A stretch of DNA of 64,000 nucleotides from Oligoflexia bacterium (GCA_030432875.1 JAUILP010000003.1:38267-102266); one strand, 5' to 3'; shown: positions 35,797 to 45,171, counted from the stretch's first letter. The notes: generated by a model from the sequence alone, not told the origin. Translations and numbers: made by a program.

Positions 35797-38700
35797 TTAA
35801 GATTTAAGAATATTTTTTATAGCTTCATCTATACGTTCAATTTCAATTTGCCAATTTTTTGACCAATCTTGTGACCAAATGCGCAAAATCTTCCAGCCAC
35901 GATCCTTTAACATCTTTTCACGAATTTTGTCTCGGTCACGTGCATATGGGGTAGAGTGAAAAATTGCACCATCGCACTCAATTCCCACAAGGTAATTCCC
36001 CGGATCATTCGGATGATGAATGCCGAGGTCGATGTAAAAACCGCTTGAGCCAATTTCCGCTGTAACCTGATAGCCTCGTTCTTCAAGGCGTTGCTGAACA
36101 TTTAACGCAAAACGACTAGATTTTCGTTTTGATATAATACCCCCCATAGGGAACGTATTCAAAATTGCTAAGGCACTATCAACGTCATCATTTGAAATAC
36201 TTTCGGCGTACTTTAGATAGCGGCCAAAGGTACATAGGTTTGGATTGTGGCCAAATGCCTCTCCCGTTGTAGGTATTTCAGATGGGCTAAACGATGTAAA
36301 AACATGTATTTCCTCCTTGGCACGAGTAATTGCAACGTTTAATCGACGACCCCCACCTTGTTTTGAAATAGGGCCAAAATTCATTTTTAACTTTTTATCG
36401 GGTGCCACTGGGGCATAACCCACAGATATTAATATTACATCGCGTTCATCACCCTGAACATTCTCCAGGTTTTTTATAAATAAACCCGCTTCTGCATCGC
36501 CGTCCTTATAGTTCATTGATTGTTGTAAAATATATCGGGCATCAGGGTCATCTTCCATTTTTTTGTCTAATGCGGTTTCAAGAGCTACCGCTTGAGATTG
36601 CCCAAATGCTATTACACCAAATGATTTATTAGGCTTTTGCATTAATAGTGCTGTTAAAGTGTCGATGACAAATTGAGCTTCGACTTGATTTCCTTCTCTG
36701 GAAGTAAAATACGCCTGATTTATTTGGTAGAAATTGACGGATTTATTTTTAGTGATTGAAAATGGATTAGGTGGAGCAATTAATTGACCTCCATAGAACG
36801 CTCGATTTGAGAAAGCGATTAGAGCCTCCGACCTGCTTCTATAATGCCACTCAAGAATAACTGAGGGATAGGCTTTTATCGCAAGATCTAAGACGCTGTC
36901 GGCAATGCCTATATCGTCATCATAATCATCTTCATCGTCATCATTAGCTGCAACGCCCGAAAAGAAATTTGTCGGCGGCATTTGCTTATCATCACCTACT
37001 ACCACCATGGTGCTAGCACGGAATATAGAAGGTATGGCATCCTCCACCCTGACTTGAGATGCTTCGTCAAAAATAATTACATCAAATAGACAGCTTGTTA
37101 AAGGTAACATTTGACTGATACTCAATGGGCTCATTAGCCAGACAGGTTTTAGCTGCATCATGGTATTTAAAGCCCCCCTTTCCATGATTTCTCTAGGGGC
37201 CAATACTCGTCGTTGTTTTTGTGATTCTAGAGTTAAAATTGATAGACCGGACTTATCGCCGCTAGAATTCCATCTTTGAGCAAAAGACAGATTAACTGCA
37301 TTTCTAGCCGCAGTCTGGTGACATTTTTCATTCAATTTGAATTTATCAATGTTCGCTAATATTTGACTATTATTATAATTGCGTAATTCTGGACTTTGAA
37401 CAATAACCTGTTCATACCAAGTATTATAGACAGAACTCTCAATAATTTTTCGCCAGTCCTTCTCTGAATCTTTCAAGCAACAGTCAACAATGTCTTTTAA
37501 AGAAACTATGCCGCTCACCTTCTTTGCAGTTTCAAAATATTTGTCAATTTCGTCGAGTATATCTATGTCATCTAATTTATTTACTAGTTCGTCAATAAAC
37601 ACTAGGGCATTTGATAAGTTATCTGGAAGCTGTAAGGGCTCGATAAAGTATTTATTTAATTCTCCGAATTTTTGCTGGTACTGTGACTTAAGGTGCTGTC
37701 TCTTAACAAATAATTGACATAGAGCTTCTAGTTCCGACAATAGTTTCTGGTTGTCTTCAAAGGATCGATATGTTTTTGAAAAAAAACTGGCGGGAAGATT
37801 TTCTCTAGCATCTTTAAAATAATTTTCTATTCGTTTGATATCTTCGATATTACTTAGACACCATTGCTTCACCCTGTCAAAATCATAAGCCAATAGATCG
37901 AGATCTTGAACGATGAAATTGGCATATCGACAAAGTATTCCCAAATGTTTATGGTATTCCCGATAGCTTTTAAAAAGATTTGAGCCACCATCCCAAATAG
38001 GACAAATTTCTTTTCGCAGTCTCCTTAACAGCCAATACTTTTTAGTAAATCTGTCTTTGAGATTGCGCTTAATCCCATAATAGCTCTCGAGCACAGCGAC
38101 ATGATCCAAGTTAGAATGAGGTCTTATCTTAGATAATACGGGGCTTTCTTTTTCTAACTCATGTAATTTCGCCGAAACTTTAGTAACCAGATCATTTAAG
38201 TAATCTTCTGGTTTTTCTGACATTTTTTGCCATAAAGAGGCATAATTTTGCATCAAACTGAAATCAGCTTTGTGCTTATACATAAATAGCGATATTTTCT
38301 CAAAATATTCTTGTGTATTTTGTAAATTAATTAAATTTTCAATTTCTCTTTTCACTGTTTGGTCTTCAATTTTAATACTGTCAATTGCTTGCCTAATGCC
38401 CTTCAATTCATGGATTAGAGAGATTGTTTTGAGGACTGAATTTTTCTTTTTATACCAAATACTACTCCGATAATGATTTAATCTAGAAACTGCCTCCCTG
38501 AGCTTTTCGATCTCCTCGATAGTTTCATTTAGCAATTTAGAATCCAATTGGCCAAAAGTTTCGCCGATTTTAGGATCATAATATTTCTCATCAACGCGAG
38601 TTGACAGAAAAAGTATATCTGCAGCAGATAATTTGCTAATTGAATGATGCTTCTTTAACGCATTTGCATAGGTATTTAGCTGCAATTTAATATTATCGAG

Positions 38701-40092
38701 GGATTTTGCAGTTTTTTCCCAATCTTCTTCATCTTCGCTGTTATGTTCGGTCGCTGCCAATTGTAAAAATGATTTATAAAGTTCTGATTTCTTTAATTCG
38801 CTACTGTGTATAAGTACTGATTGTGCATCAATATTAGCTAACTTTAATCGAGTATGAACAACATCCAGGGCCGGGCGTTTTTCAGAAACGAATAAGACGC
38901 GCTTGCCCTTTGCAACATAATCTGCAATTAAATTTGTAATAGTCTGGGACTTACCTGTTCCTGGTGGGCCTTGAATAACAATAGCCTTTGATGTTGTTGC
39001 TTTTTCAATTGCTCGGTGTTGTGTAGAGTCAATATCTACAACGAAGTAGTTGCTATTCTCCTTATATTCATCCAGTTTAGCTAATTCGCCCCTGTCTGCT
39101 TTATTTTCAGAAGCTATATGAGTCCTATTGAACAATTCATTTAAAATCGGGTGTTGGTCGGCTTTATCGATAATCGTTTCATAATCATTTATTAAAACAG
39201 CGCGAGAGGCATTTAATTGGTCTAAGTATATAACATCAATAATGGTATAATCTTTGAATGTAACCTTGTCATATAGTGCCACATCTTTTGGGTTTAGCAC
39301 CTCTTCAATTTCTACATTTTTTCTTTCTATTTCATCCCCATTTTCATCCTTTATGATATTGATTCGGCTTGGAATAGCGGGTGTTGTATCTCTGTCGTCA
39401 CCTTCAAATGAAACTATCTTTCCCTCAGCTAATAATATTTTACATAGATAGTCGACAGCCTCCTTTGCGCTATCAAAGCTCTCATCCTCAGGAATGACAA
39501 TGCCCGTGGAATTTTTTAATACTATGCTCAGGGTTGGACTAATTTTTAATTGTTCATCCTCTGGCGTCAGGTACAAGCGCTGTTTATTTTTTTTAATATC
39601 TACCGGTACTTTTAAAATTGGTGAGATAAGCATATCTGCTCTGGAAAATTGCGGAGTATTACGCCAGCAAAGAAAAGGGCCAAGTAACCATGCGCCAGAC
39701 ACTCCAAATTCCTTTTGATAACGCTCATCGGCCAAGCGAATTTTTTCTAATTTTTTAATCTGCTTTTTAACCAGATTTTGGTCTTCGACATCGTCAAAAT
39801 GAAAGAATGAGTTTAAGTTAATTTCCTTTTTCGTTAAGAAGTCATCTAGCACCCCATTTCTAATAACGACTGGAACAAAAATTATCTTTGATGAGTTTTT
39901 ATAGTCGCTTGGGGCGAAAGATGATTTGCTTAAATTTACTGAGGATCCTTTTATTTCTCGGAAATATAACTCTCTGTTTCTACGAGAAATATTTGCTAGG
40001 AGGTCACGATATTTTATTAATTGGCGCTGTAAGAAATTTTGACCTAACATTACTTTTTTCCCGAAAAATGAGTTTCCTAATTCTATAAACAT
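35797..40092 (-). CDS. DUF4011 / SF1 helicase / Vsr-like nuclease fusion (Hhe-type defence protein)
   Basis: A 1431-residue protein. Near the N-terminus YRDLLANISRRNRELYF is the DUF4011 start. The helicase has Walker A in VIQGPPGTGKSQTI, Walker B IIFDEASQ, GDDKQMPP (motif III), LEWHYRSRSEALIAFSN (motif IV) and NVAITRAKE (motif VI). The C-terminal 100 residues are a Vsr/DUF559-like nuclease with GIECDG, RDRDKIREKML, then GWKILRIWSQDW. This order matches the single-gene Hhe system described as DUF4011-helicase-Vsr. A long helical middle separates the helicase motifs I and II. All main motifs look intact. It stands alone on the minus strand. Confidence 0.85.
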   Translation of the reverse strand: MFIELGNSFFGKKVMLGQNFLQRQLIKYRDLLANISRRNRELYFREIKGSSVNLSKSSFAPSDYKNSSKIIFVPVVIRNGVLDDFLTKKEINLNSFFHFDDVEDQNLVKKQIKKLEKIRLADERYQKEFGVSGAWLLGPFLCWRNTPQFSRADMLISPILKVPVDIKKNKQRLYLTPEDEQLKISPTLSIVLKNSTGIVIPEDESFDSAKEAVDYLCKILLAEGKIVSFEGDDRDTTPAIPSRINIIKDENGDEIERKNVEIEEVLNPKDVALYDKVTFKDYTIIDVIYLDQLNASRAVLINDYETIIDKADQHPILNELFNRTHIASENKADRGELAKLDEYKENSNYFVVDIDSTQHRAIEKATTSKAIVIQGPPGTGKSQTITNLIADYVAKGKRVLFVSEKRPALDVVHTRLKLANIDAQSVLIHSSELKKSELYKSFLQLAATEHNSEDEEDWEKTAKSLDNIKLQLNTYANALKKHHSISKLSAADILFLSTRVDEKYYDPKIGETFGQLDSKLLNETIEEIEKLREAVSRLNHYRSSIWYKKKNSVLKTISLIHELKGIRQAIDSIKIEDQTVKREIENLINLQNTQEYFEKISLFMYKHKADFSLMQNYASLWQKMSEKPEDYLNDLVTKVSAKLHELEKESPVLSKIRPHSNLDHVAVLESYYGIKRNLKDRFTKKYWLLRRLRKEICPIWDGGSNLFKSYREYHKHLGILCRYANFIVQDLDLLAYDFDRVKQWCLSNIEDIKRIENYFKDARENLPASFFSKTYRSFEDNQKLLSELEALCQLFVKRQHLKSQYQQKFGELNKYFIEPLQLPDNLSNALVFIDELVNKLDDIDILDEIDKYFETAKKVSGIVSLKDIVDCCLKDSEKDWRKIIESSVYNTWYEQVIVQSPELRNYNNSQILANIDKFKLNEKCHQTAARNAVNLSFAQRWNSSGDKSGLSILTLESQKQRRVLAPREIMERGALNTMMQLKPVWLMSPLSISQMLPLTSCLFDVIIFDEASQVRVEDAIPSIFRASTMVVVGDDKQMPPTNFFSGVAANDDDEDDYDDDIGIADSVLDLAIKAYPSVILEWHYRSRSEALIAFSNRAFYGGQLIAPPNPFSITKNKSVNFYQINQAYFTSREGNQVEAQFVIDTLTALLMQKPNKSFGVIAFGQSQAVALETALDKKMEDDPDARYILQQSMNYKDGDAEAGLFIKNLENVQGDERDVILISVGYAPVAPDKKLKMNFGPISKQGGGRRLNVAITRAKEEIHVFTSFSPSEIPTTGEAFGHNPNLCTFGRYLKYAESISNDDVDSALAILNTFPMGGIISKRKSSRFALNVQQRLEERGYQVTAEIGSSGFYIDLGIHHPNDPGNYLVGIECDGAIFHSTPYARDRDKIREKMLKDRGWKILRIWSQDWSKNWQIEIERIDEAIKNILKS

Positions 40093-40581
40093 GTCTAATA
40101 TTTTTGTATATGACCCTGTATAATTCCTATAATTGGTGCACTAATATCAAATCTCTGAATTTGTAAATTCTCGACCTGTTGTTGACTGCAAATATGCTCG
40201 TTTAATTCAATTCGGGATGCGTCTTTGCAGTTTTGAGATCATTTATAAGTGCGTTTATTAAATCTCCCTTATGCCGATTTAGGCTGAGAGTACACTCAAA
40301 GGTCTAACAAAATGGAATCAATTTGATGTTTTACGAAACCGCATGGTCTATCGGCTAAAAATGCAAAAAGTAAACCATCGGCCATATAACCTAATGGCCA
40401 TATCCTAATTTAATAGATATTTTGGATTTAATTATTTAAGGTACCAAATTATATGATTTAAATTTCACAAGTGCGAAAATGACACTTTACTCGATTTTTT
40501 AATAAGTGAGAGATAGCATTTGCTGTGATAGGTCATGGTAACTTCAGATAGTAAATCATGAAAAATAAAGGTAGAAAATTT
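40093..40581. other. 490-base non-coding region
   Basis: Leader of the helicase gene plus the 3' side of the gene at 40582. It has short repeats such as GGCCATAT twice near 40380-40400, too weak to name. No RNA gene seen. Confidence 0.35.
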
Positions 40582-41523
40582 CTATGATGCCGATTTGATG
40601 AGAAGAGGCTGATCTTTGTTGATCTTTATCTTTTCTTCAAGTGCTTCGGCAAAGCTTAGAGCGTTTTGAATCTCTCTTGCAAGTAAGATCACGGGATAGG
40701 CTCGGTGAAAATGCTCTTTTGCAATGGCTTTAGCGAGGAGGGGCCGATCATCGCTTTTGAACATCTCTTTCAACCAATTGGAGTCTTTTTTGGTCAAATG
40801 TATTGTTTCTTCCCAGATCTTTAGTATATCAGCCTGCGAAGCATAACCACCATGAGGTAAAGACTTTGTCGTAGGATCAGTCTCCTTCACCCACTTTTCT
40901 AAACGCTCAGTTGACACCCGGGGAAGTGAGCCGTTATGGATAACTGAGTATAGCAATTGATTCCAAGACTCTATGGCCTGAGCTTGAGTTGTGAGTTTAA
41001 AACTTAAGTATGCAGGTACTCTTAGGTCTTCGTTATTCACTATTGCCTGTAATGCATTGTAACAGTCTTCCTCTAATGCGGCTGCTACTGGTGCAATCAG
41101 CCCTGCGTTGTTCTGATGAGACTGTAGAAAAAAATCTACCGATCGGTCCAGAAAGTGAAGCTCGAATTTGCCACTAATTACGGAAATTTTACGATCTACT
41201 TCTCTAACGGATTGAAGGATGCGATAGGTCTGAGTCAAAGTTGCTAATTGAAGTCCCACTGTGCAAATTGCTAAGTTTGCGGCTAAGTCTACGGTCGACT
41301 GAATGGCGCTAATTCCAGCCATAGTAGGATCAAGAAATTTTTGAATGTTAGCCGCGATTGTGGGATGATTTGAGGCTAGATCAATGGCATGTCTCATAGG
41401 TCCATCTGCTGCCATACCCAATGAGAAAGCACCTTTAGCTGTTTCCTCGAGAGGAGTCCAGACAATATTGCCTTTTCCTAACCAACTAACCAAAAATGCT
41501 TTTGCCGTCATAAGCTTGCCCAA
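40582..41523 (-). CDS. hypothetical protein with central hydrophobic helices
   Basis: A 313-residue protein starting MGKLMTAKAFLVSWLGKGN. Residues 75-105 (STVDLAANLAICTVGLQLATL) are hydrophobic, followed by a helical stretch VREVDRKISVISGKFELHFL; the C-terminal half is soluble and ends in charged residues. I recognise no domain. Its place among defence genes, and the mix of a hydrophobic helix with a soluble domain, would fit a membrane-acting effector or an unrelated cargo gene. A single gene with no operon partner on its strand. Confidence 0.65.
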   Translation of the reverse strand: MGKLMTAKAFLVSWLGKGNIVWTPLEETAKGAFSLGMAADGPMRHAIDLASNHPTIAANIQKFLDPTMAGISAIQSTVDLAANLAICTVGLQLATLTQTYRILQSVREVDRKISVISGKFELHFLDRSVDFFLQSHQNNAGLIAPVAAALEEDCYNALQAIVNNEDLRVPAYLSFKLTTQAQAIESWNQLLYSVIHNGSLPRVSTERLEKWVKETDPTTKSLPHGGYASQADILKIWEETIHLTKKDSNWLKEMFKSDDRPLLAKAIAKEHFHRAYPVILLAREIQNALSFAEALEEKIKINKDQPLLIKSAS

Positions 41524-42013
41524 TTTTTAATAATTACCTCTGAAAGTTATCGGCATTAGATTATCAAAGTTGAGGGTTTCTTAATTTAATGGGTGTACTT
41601 TAAAAAATAATCACTTTTGATATTAGTATTTTATACCTACAGCTTGCATCTTCTTTTATCGGTGGGCTTCCTACCTCGGCTCTGACCCCAATAGATTAGC
41701 TCAGCAAGAACAAAAAGCCAATAGGGGCTATCCCTTGACAAAAAAGTATTGCAAGGGTTAGCCCTTAACGGACTTATCAAGTTAACAGACAAAACTGCAA
41801 TCTCTCGCGGCAGTTAGCGATGGGGTCTAGTAAAAAAAGAAAAACATCACCTTGTTTCTCCCCTAGCTTTCCCCCAAAAAATATATTTTCAAAGTAAGAT
41901 TAGTTATGATCTTTTTTATTTAATTGTTCCTATTTAAGCAATACTTCCATCGATGCCTTGATGATTACAGGATGCCAAATATCATCCTGCGCTTCAAATT
42001 CCCAAGAGTGTCC
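41524..42013. other. non-coding region with copy A of the direct repeat
   Basis: About 490 bases without a gene. It holds repeat copy A (41761-41900) and a small hairpin AAGGGTTAGCCCTT just before it. It separates the unknown gene from the HNH/methyltransferase pair. Confidence 0.4.
41761..41900 (+). repeat. imperfect direct repeat, copy A
   Basis: This stretch and 43970-44103 share CCCTnAACGGnCTTATCnAGTTAACAGA at the start, GATGGGGT in the middle, and TATTTTCAAAGT at the end, all in the same order and orientation. Confidence 0.7.
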
Positions 42014-42619
42014 CTAAGGCTTATAAAGAACTGAATTAAGCCACTTTTCATTTTCTTTTCCGGGCCGAATATCGTGGGTTATCCATATTTTATTTATAAC
42101 TAGTGACTTAACTTGGTTTACAAGGTCATTAAATGTGGTCTCATCATAATCGCTAAATAAACGGCCATTACGTATATGTTCTCCACGGCCATATTTGAAA
42201 CTCACATACATAAAACCAGAGCTTTTGAGGGCATTGGATAGCTTGCTTATTGTTGCAGGCATTTCTTGTATAGGAACATGTAGCAACGAGGCGCAAGCCC
42301 AAATACCGTCAAAATAGTTAACCCAGTCAACATCCTGAAAACTTAAGAGAAGAACATTTTCGCCAAAGTGTCGTTTTGCTATTTCAACCATTTTCGCGGA
42401 AGCATCAAATGCTACTACTTTATGCCCCAGGTTTTTAAAATTAAGGCTATCTCTCCCAGAACCACAACCAGCATCTAAAATTATTGAATTTGGAGGAAGG
42501 TTAGGTAAAAATAACTCATAAAGTGAGTCCATGTTTAATTGCTGAGTAGAATTTGAAAATACCTCCGCATTGGCATCATAGTAATTGGTGCTAATATCAA
42601 AATCTTGCTTCGAATTCAT
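42014..42619 (-). CDS. class I SAM-dependent methyltransferase
   Basis: A 201-residue Rossmann-fold methyltransferase. Motif I is ILDAGCGSGRDSLNF at about residues 46-60, and the acidic residue of the next strand is in VVAFDASAKMVE. It resembles small methyltransferases of the UbiE/TehB type rather than a DNA methylase: no NPPY or PC motif is present. Its start lies inside the HNH gene (23-base overlap 42597-42619), so the two are co-expressed. The target may be a small molecule, tRNA or protein; the partnership with a nuclease suggests modification linked to self-protection, which is inference. Confidence 0.8.
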   Translation of the reverse strand: MNSKQDFDISTNYYDANAEVFSNSTQQLNMDSLYELFLPNLPPNSIILDAGCGSGRDSLNFKNLGHKVVAFDASAKMVEIAKRHFGENVLLLSFQDVDWVNYFDGIWACASLLHVPIQEMPATISKLSNALKSSGFMYVSFKYGRGEHIRNGRLFSDYDETTFNDLVNQVKSLVINKIWITHDIRPGKENEKWLNSVLYKP

Positions 42620-43619
42620 ATTTACAGTTCCACCGATGGATTAAGTGCCTGTTTCCTTCCGTGTCACGCTTTTTAAGGAACTCATGGCGATGTATACTAG
42701 TAAGGCCTGTCTGATTGATGAGAGTTTCTCTAAGAGGGTGGTGGCTGTCAATAAAGAAGTTATTTCTCGTTTCTAATCTGTATAAGTATTTGATTTCAGG
42801 AATCTTAGTAAATTTACCATCGGAGCCCCTATTGCAATTTTGACATGACAGTACTAAATTCCATACTCCATCTAGGTTTATTTCCCACCCAGGCATGCTC
42901 ATAAGAACTTTCGGGAAAAAATGATCGATATCACAGCGATTTTCATCTCCAGATGTAACAGTAATATCCTTAAAACAGTAAAAACATTTCCCCTTCTGAT
43001 ATCCATTGAGCGCATCTCTAACAGGGGTTAGATCTATTCTGCGGCTCAAACTAGGTCGAATAAAAAAAATATCATTCTCATTGTCGAGAGATATTGTCAG
43101 CATATGCGGGGACAAATTCAGAGACCAGGCCGCCTCAACCAGCTTCCACCTAGCTTCAAGCTCCGATGGGAGATTTGCGAGCTGAAAGGACTCAACTAAA
43201 TGAAAATATTCATCTGTAAGTTCTATTCCCTTATTTTTTTTTAGTGGCAAAAAAAATGGAGTCGAAATAGGTTCTCTATTCACCACATGGAAGGCGTTCA
43301 GGACATATTTGAACCCATGTCTTATAGTGGCATCAATTAATTGATCTTGAGATACTGCGCCAACAATAAAACCGTTTGCACTATCTATAAACGAGCTTTT
43401 AGGTGAGGTGGCTTGCTTCGGACATAGTTTTAGGTGGTCAATCAAAGCAGATGCATATGGTAGGGCTAGCTCCTCTAAGGAATAAAGAGATTTTCCCTCT
43501 GTACATTTTGAAAGAAGTGCTTTCGCTAACGCAAATTTATAGCTAGACGTATTTTTACCAAATAATATGATAGCGCGCCAATAATCTTCAACACGCGGTT
43601 TAATTTCTAAAAAACTCAT
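42597..43619 (-). CDS. HNH endonuclease
   Basis: A 340-residue protein. The C-terminal half has the HNH layout: CFYC, then CDIDHFFPKVL (the first His in DIDHFFP), then VWNLVLSCQNCNRGSDGK. The two CxxC pairs suggest a structural zinc. The N-terminal half, about 210 residues, has no domain I recognise and may sense or specify the target. It is followed by the overlapping methyltransferase gene, forming a compact two-gene unit between two long direct repeats. Catalytic histidine and asparagine appear present. Confidence 0.85.
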   Translation of the reverse strand: MSFLEIKPRVEDYWRAIILFGKNTSSYKFALAKALLSKCTEGKSLYSLEELALPYASALIDHLKLCPKQATSPKSSFIDSANGFIVGAVSQDQLIDATIRHGFKYVLNAFHVVNREPISTPFFLPLKKNKGIELTDEYFHLVESFQLANLPSELEARWKLVEAAWSLNLSPHMLTISLDNENDIFFIRPSLSRRIDLTPVRDALNGYQKGKCFYCFKDITVTSGDENRCDIDHFFPKVLMSMPGWEINLDGVWNLVLSCQNCNRGSDGKFTKIPEIKYLYRLETRNNFFIDSHHPLRETLINQTGLTSIHRHEFLKKRDTEGNRHLIHRWNCKYEFEARF

Positions 43620-43969
43620 AAATTACTCTTTGAAGCATTGGGGAGGTTCGCGACTTACTCTTCAGCTACAGAGGTATCGGAATTAATCATTGAACATGAA
43701 GATACTAACTGCTATTTCGGAAAACTATTAACCGCCTGCTTTAAAAATGTTAAGAAATTTTCACGAGATAGCCTTTCATTGCTTAAGTACACAAATTTAT
43801 GATTTGTTAGGCTCGATATTATAGAGCCTTTTATTAATGTTGATTCCTGCTAAAACCCGTCTTTTTCGGATTGCAATTTGGCTATGTGAGTCATATGAAA
43901 AATTGCAATTTTAAAATATACAGAAAAATTGTAAAGAACAGGTAGTTTCGACATAGATTTTATTTTCTT

Positions 43970-44103
43970 GCCCTCAACGGCCTTATCGAGTTAACAGAAA
44001 AAACCGCTAACTCCAGCGGCTGCCAGAGATGGGGTGGGATGAAGTAAAAAAATCATCTCTTTACCTCCTAGCGTCTACCAAAAAATAATATTTTCAAAGT
44101 GAC
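43970..44103 (+). repeat. imperfect direct repeat, copy B
   Basis: Second copy of the repeat at 41761-41900, same orientation. The two copies bracket the HNH/methyltransferase unit; copy B leads into the operator region of the transfer operon. Confidence 0.7.
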
Positions 44104-44114
44104 AATAAAAAAAT

Positions 44115-44165
44115 GTCCTAAAAATAGGACGTTTTTACTAATTTTATGTCCTAATTTTAGGACAT
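44115..44165. promoter_or_regulatory. twin GTCCTA-n4-TAGGAC palindromes, likely operator of the transfer operon
   Basis: GTCCTA, four A, TAGGAC lies at 44115-44130; the second site ATGTCCTAA-TT-TTAGGACAT at 44146-44165 is a perfect 20-base palindrome. Their centres are 33 bases apart, about three helical turns, so one dimeric regulator probably binds both on one face of the DNA. Confidence 0.7.
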
Positions 44166-44243
44166 AATATACCACCGAACTTTTTCCAAAAAATCTTCCG
44201 CAAAAATACCCTTAATTTTCAGAGAGTTTTAAAAAATATCCTG

Positions 44244-44260
44244 TTGGCACAAAATTCGCT
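44244..44260 (+). promoter_or_regulatory. -24/-12 (sigma-54 type) promoter match
   Basis: TTGGCAC followed by AAAATTCGCT places GG (44246-44247) and GC (44258-44259) exactly 10 bases apart, as sigma-54 promoters require, about 42 bases before the first start codon of the transfer operon. The -12 element reads TTCGC instead of TTGC, so it is imperfect. Confidence 0.35.
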
Positions 44261-44301
44261 TTAGGCGTTCCTCAAATCTTTTAACCAGAAGGAGATGTTT
44301 T

Positions 44302-44487
44302 ATGAGAAATGATCTATTAAACGAACTTGAAACCCTTCTGGAGGTAATGAAGGAAAGTATAGCAGCAAACAATTCAGTCACTGAAAAAGGAATCGATCTT
44401 CTTAAGAGAATGAGGATCTACGAGCTCTACCAAGAAGAGCAGTCGCAGTATGATTACTGTATCAACCACATCGTAACCTCAGATTAG
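44302..44487 (+). CDS. small hypothetical protein, first gene of the transfer operon
   Basis: A 61-residue, mostly helical, acidic protein beginning MRNDLLNELETLLEVMKESI. AAGGAG lies 7-8 bases before the ATG, an excellent ribosome site. No domain recognised. As the first gene behind the operator it may be a small regulator or relaxosome component. The next gene follows after 16 bases. Confidence 0.65.
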   Translation: MRNDLLNELETLLEVMKESIAANNSVTEKGIDLLKRMRIYELYQEEQSQYDYCINHIVTSD

Positions 44488-44503
44488 AAGAAAGGAGTTC
44501 ATT

Positions 44504-44851
44504 ATGCACATGACGACGACTAAATTTCCTTTGGTAACCGGGCAACTGGAAAAAAACAAACTGGTGCAGACATTTTGGGCAGGTAACGCTTTTTTTCACG
44601 CTGAGCACAACTATTTCGAGGTTAATATCAGCCTTTTTGATAGCCCCTGGTACTTAAGCCCCAATCATAGTAGACCAAACTCATATACCATTTACCGTAA
44701 AATCCGGCAGCAAGGAGATCGCGTTATTTTTTCCGTCCCGATCGGCAAAGCCGAATTCGCGGATAAATGCAAAAGCCTCATACAGCTCATCGTGCCCATG
44801 TGGAATCCGCAGTATAAAACTTATTTATGCTTGCGGGATGCCGTGGTCTAA
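44504..44851 (+). CDS. hypothetical protein of the transfer operon
   Basis: A 115-residue soluble protein with a good AAGGAG ribosome site. It contains several aromatic residues (TFWAGNAFFHAEHNYFEVNI and SPWYLSPNH). I recognise no family; beta-rich composition. It is located between the first small gene and the pilin gene, so it likely belongs to the transfer or its control. The stop lies 38 bases before the pilin start. Confidence 0.6.
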   Translation: MHMTTTKFPLVTGQLEKNKLVQTFWAGNAFFHAEHNYFEVNISLFDSPWYLSPNHSRPNSYTIYRKIRQQGDRVIFSVPIGKAEFADKCKSLIQLIVPMWNPQYKTYLCLRDAVV

Positions 44852-44889
44852 CAATTGAGCACGTTAATACTACTGTAGCGGAGGCTCTT

Positions 44890-45171
44890 ATGAGTAGATT
44901 TCTGTTATTTATAAGTTTAATGATCCTTGCGTATGCCCTTATGCCTGAACTCGCTTTTGCTAGCGTTGAGGGAACCCTAACAGCCATTCAAGCCAAAGTG
45001 GTTAATGTCATACTGCCTTTGGTGGCTATTTTGGGACTGCTTTATGCCGCATTTTCCTTTATCAGCGGCAATCCCAACGCGAGGTCGCATCTTATCTTCG
45101 CCATTATCGGCTGTATCGTTGGTTTTGGCGCCCAAAGCATCGTAAATTTTATCCGCGACCTTGTAAATTAG
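44890..45171 (+). CDS. VirB2/TrbC-like pilin subunit
   Basis: I choose the ATG at 44890 with GGAGG 5 bases upstream; a longer frame from 44827 is less likely. The 93-residue product has a signal peptide ending near PELAFASVEG, then two hydrophobic helices (VILPLVAILGLLYAAFSFIS and LIFAIIGCIVGFGAQSIV) with a short polar loop. This is the layout of VirB2/TrbC pilins, which are processed and inserted in the inner membrane before being built into the conjugative pilus. A terminator-like hairpin directly follows, which would favour high pilin expression. Confidence 0.8.
   Translation: MSRFLLFISLMILAYALMPELAFASVEGTLTAIQAKVVNVILPLVAILGLLYAAFSFISGNPNARSHLIFAIIGCIVGFGAQSIVNFIRDLVN

Larger units (their letters stand above)
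43620..44301. other. 680-base regulatory region before the transfer operon
   Basis: Without a gene on either strand. From left to right it contains the leader of the HNH gene, repeat copy B, the twin palindromes and the -24/-12 type promoter match, then the ribosome site of the first transfer gene. An oriT may lie here, but I cannot point to a nic site. Confidence 0.45.

Noticed and set aside
40376..40402. GGCCATAT direct repeats before the helicase gene
   Set aside because: Only two 8-base copies in A+T-rich DNA; too likely by chance.
42014..42619. DNA methyltransferase
   Set aside because: The methyltransferase lacks NPPY/DPPY or PC motifs expected in DNA methylases; it looks like a small-molecule or general type.
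43970..44301. oriT of the element
   Set aside because: The region has repeats and palindromes, but I cannot identify a nic site or relaxase-specific repeat; regulatory use explains them equally well.
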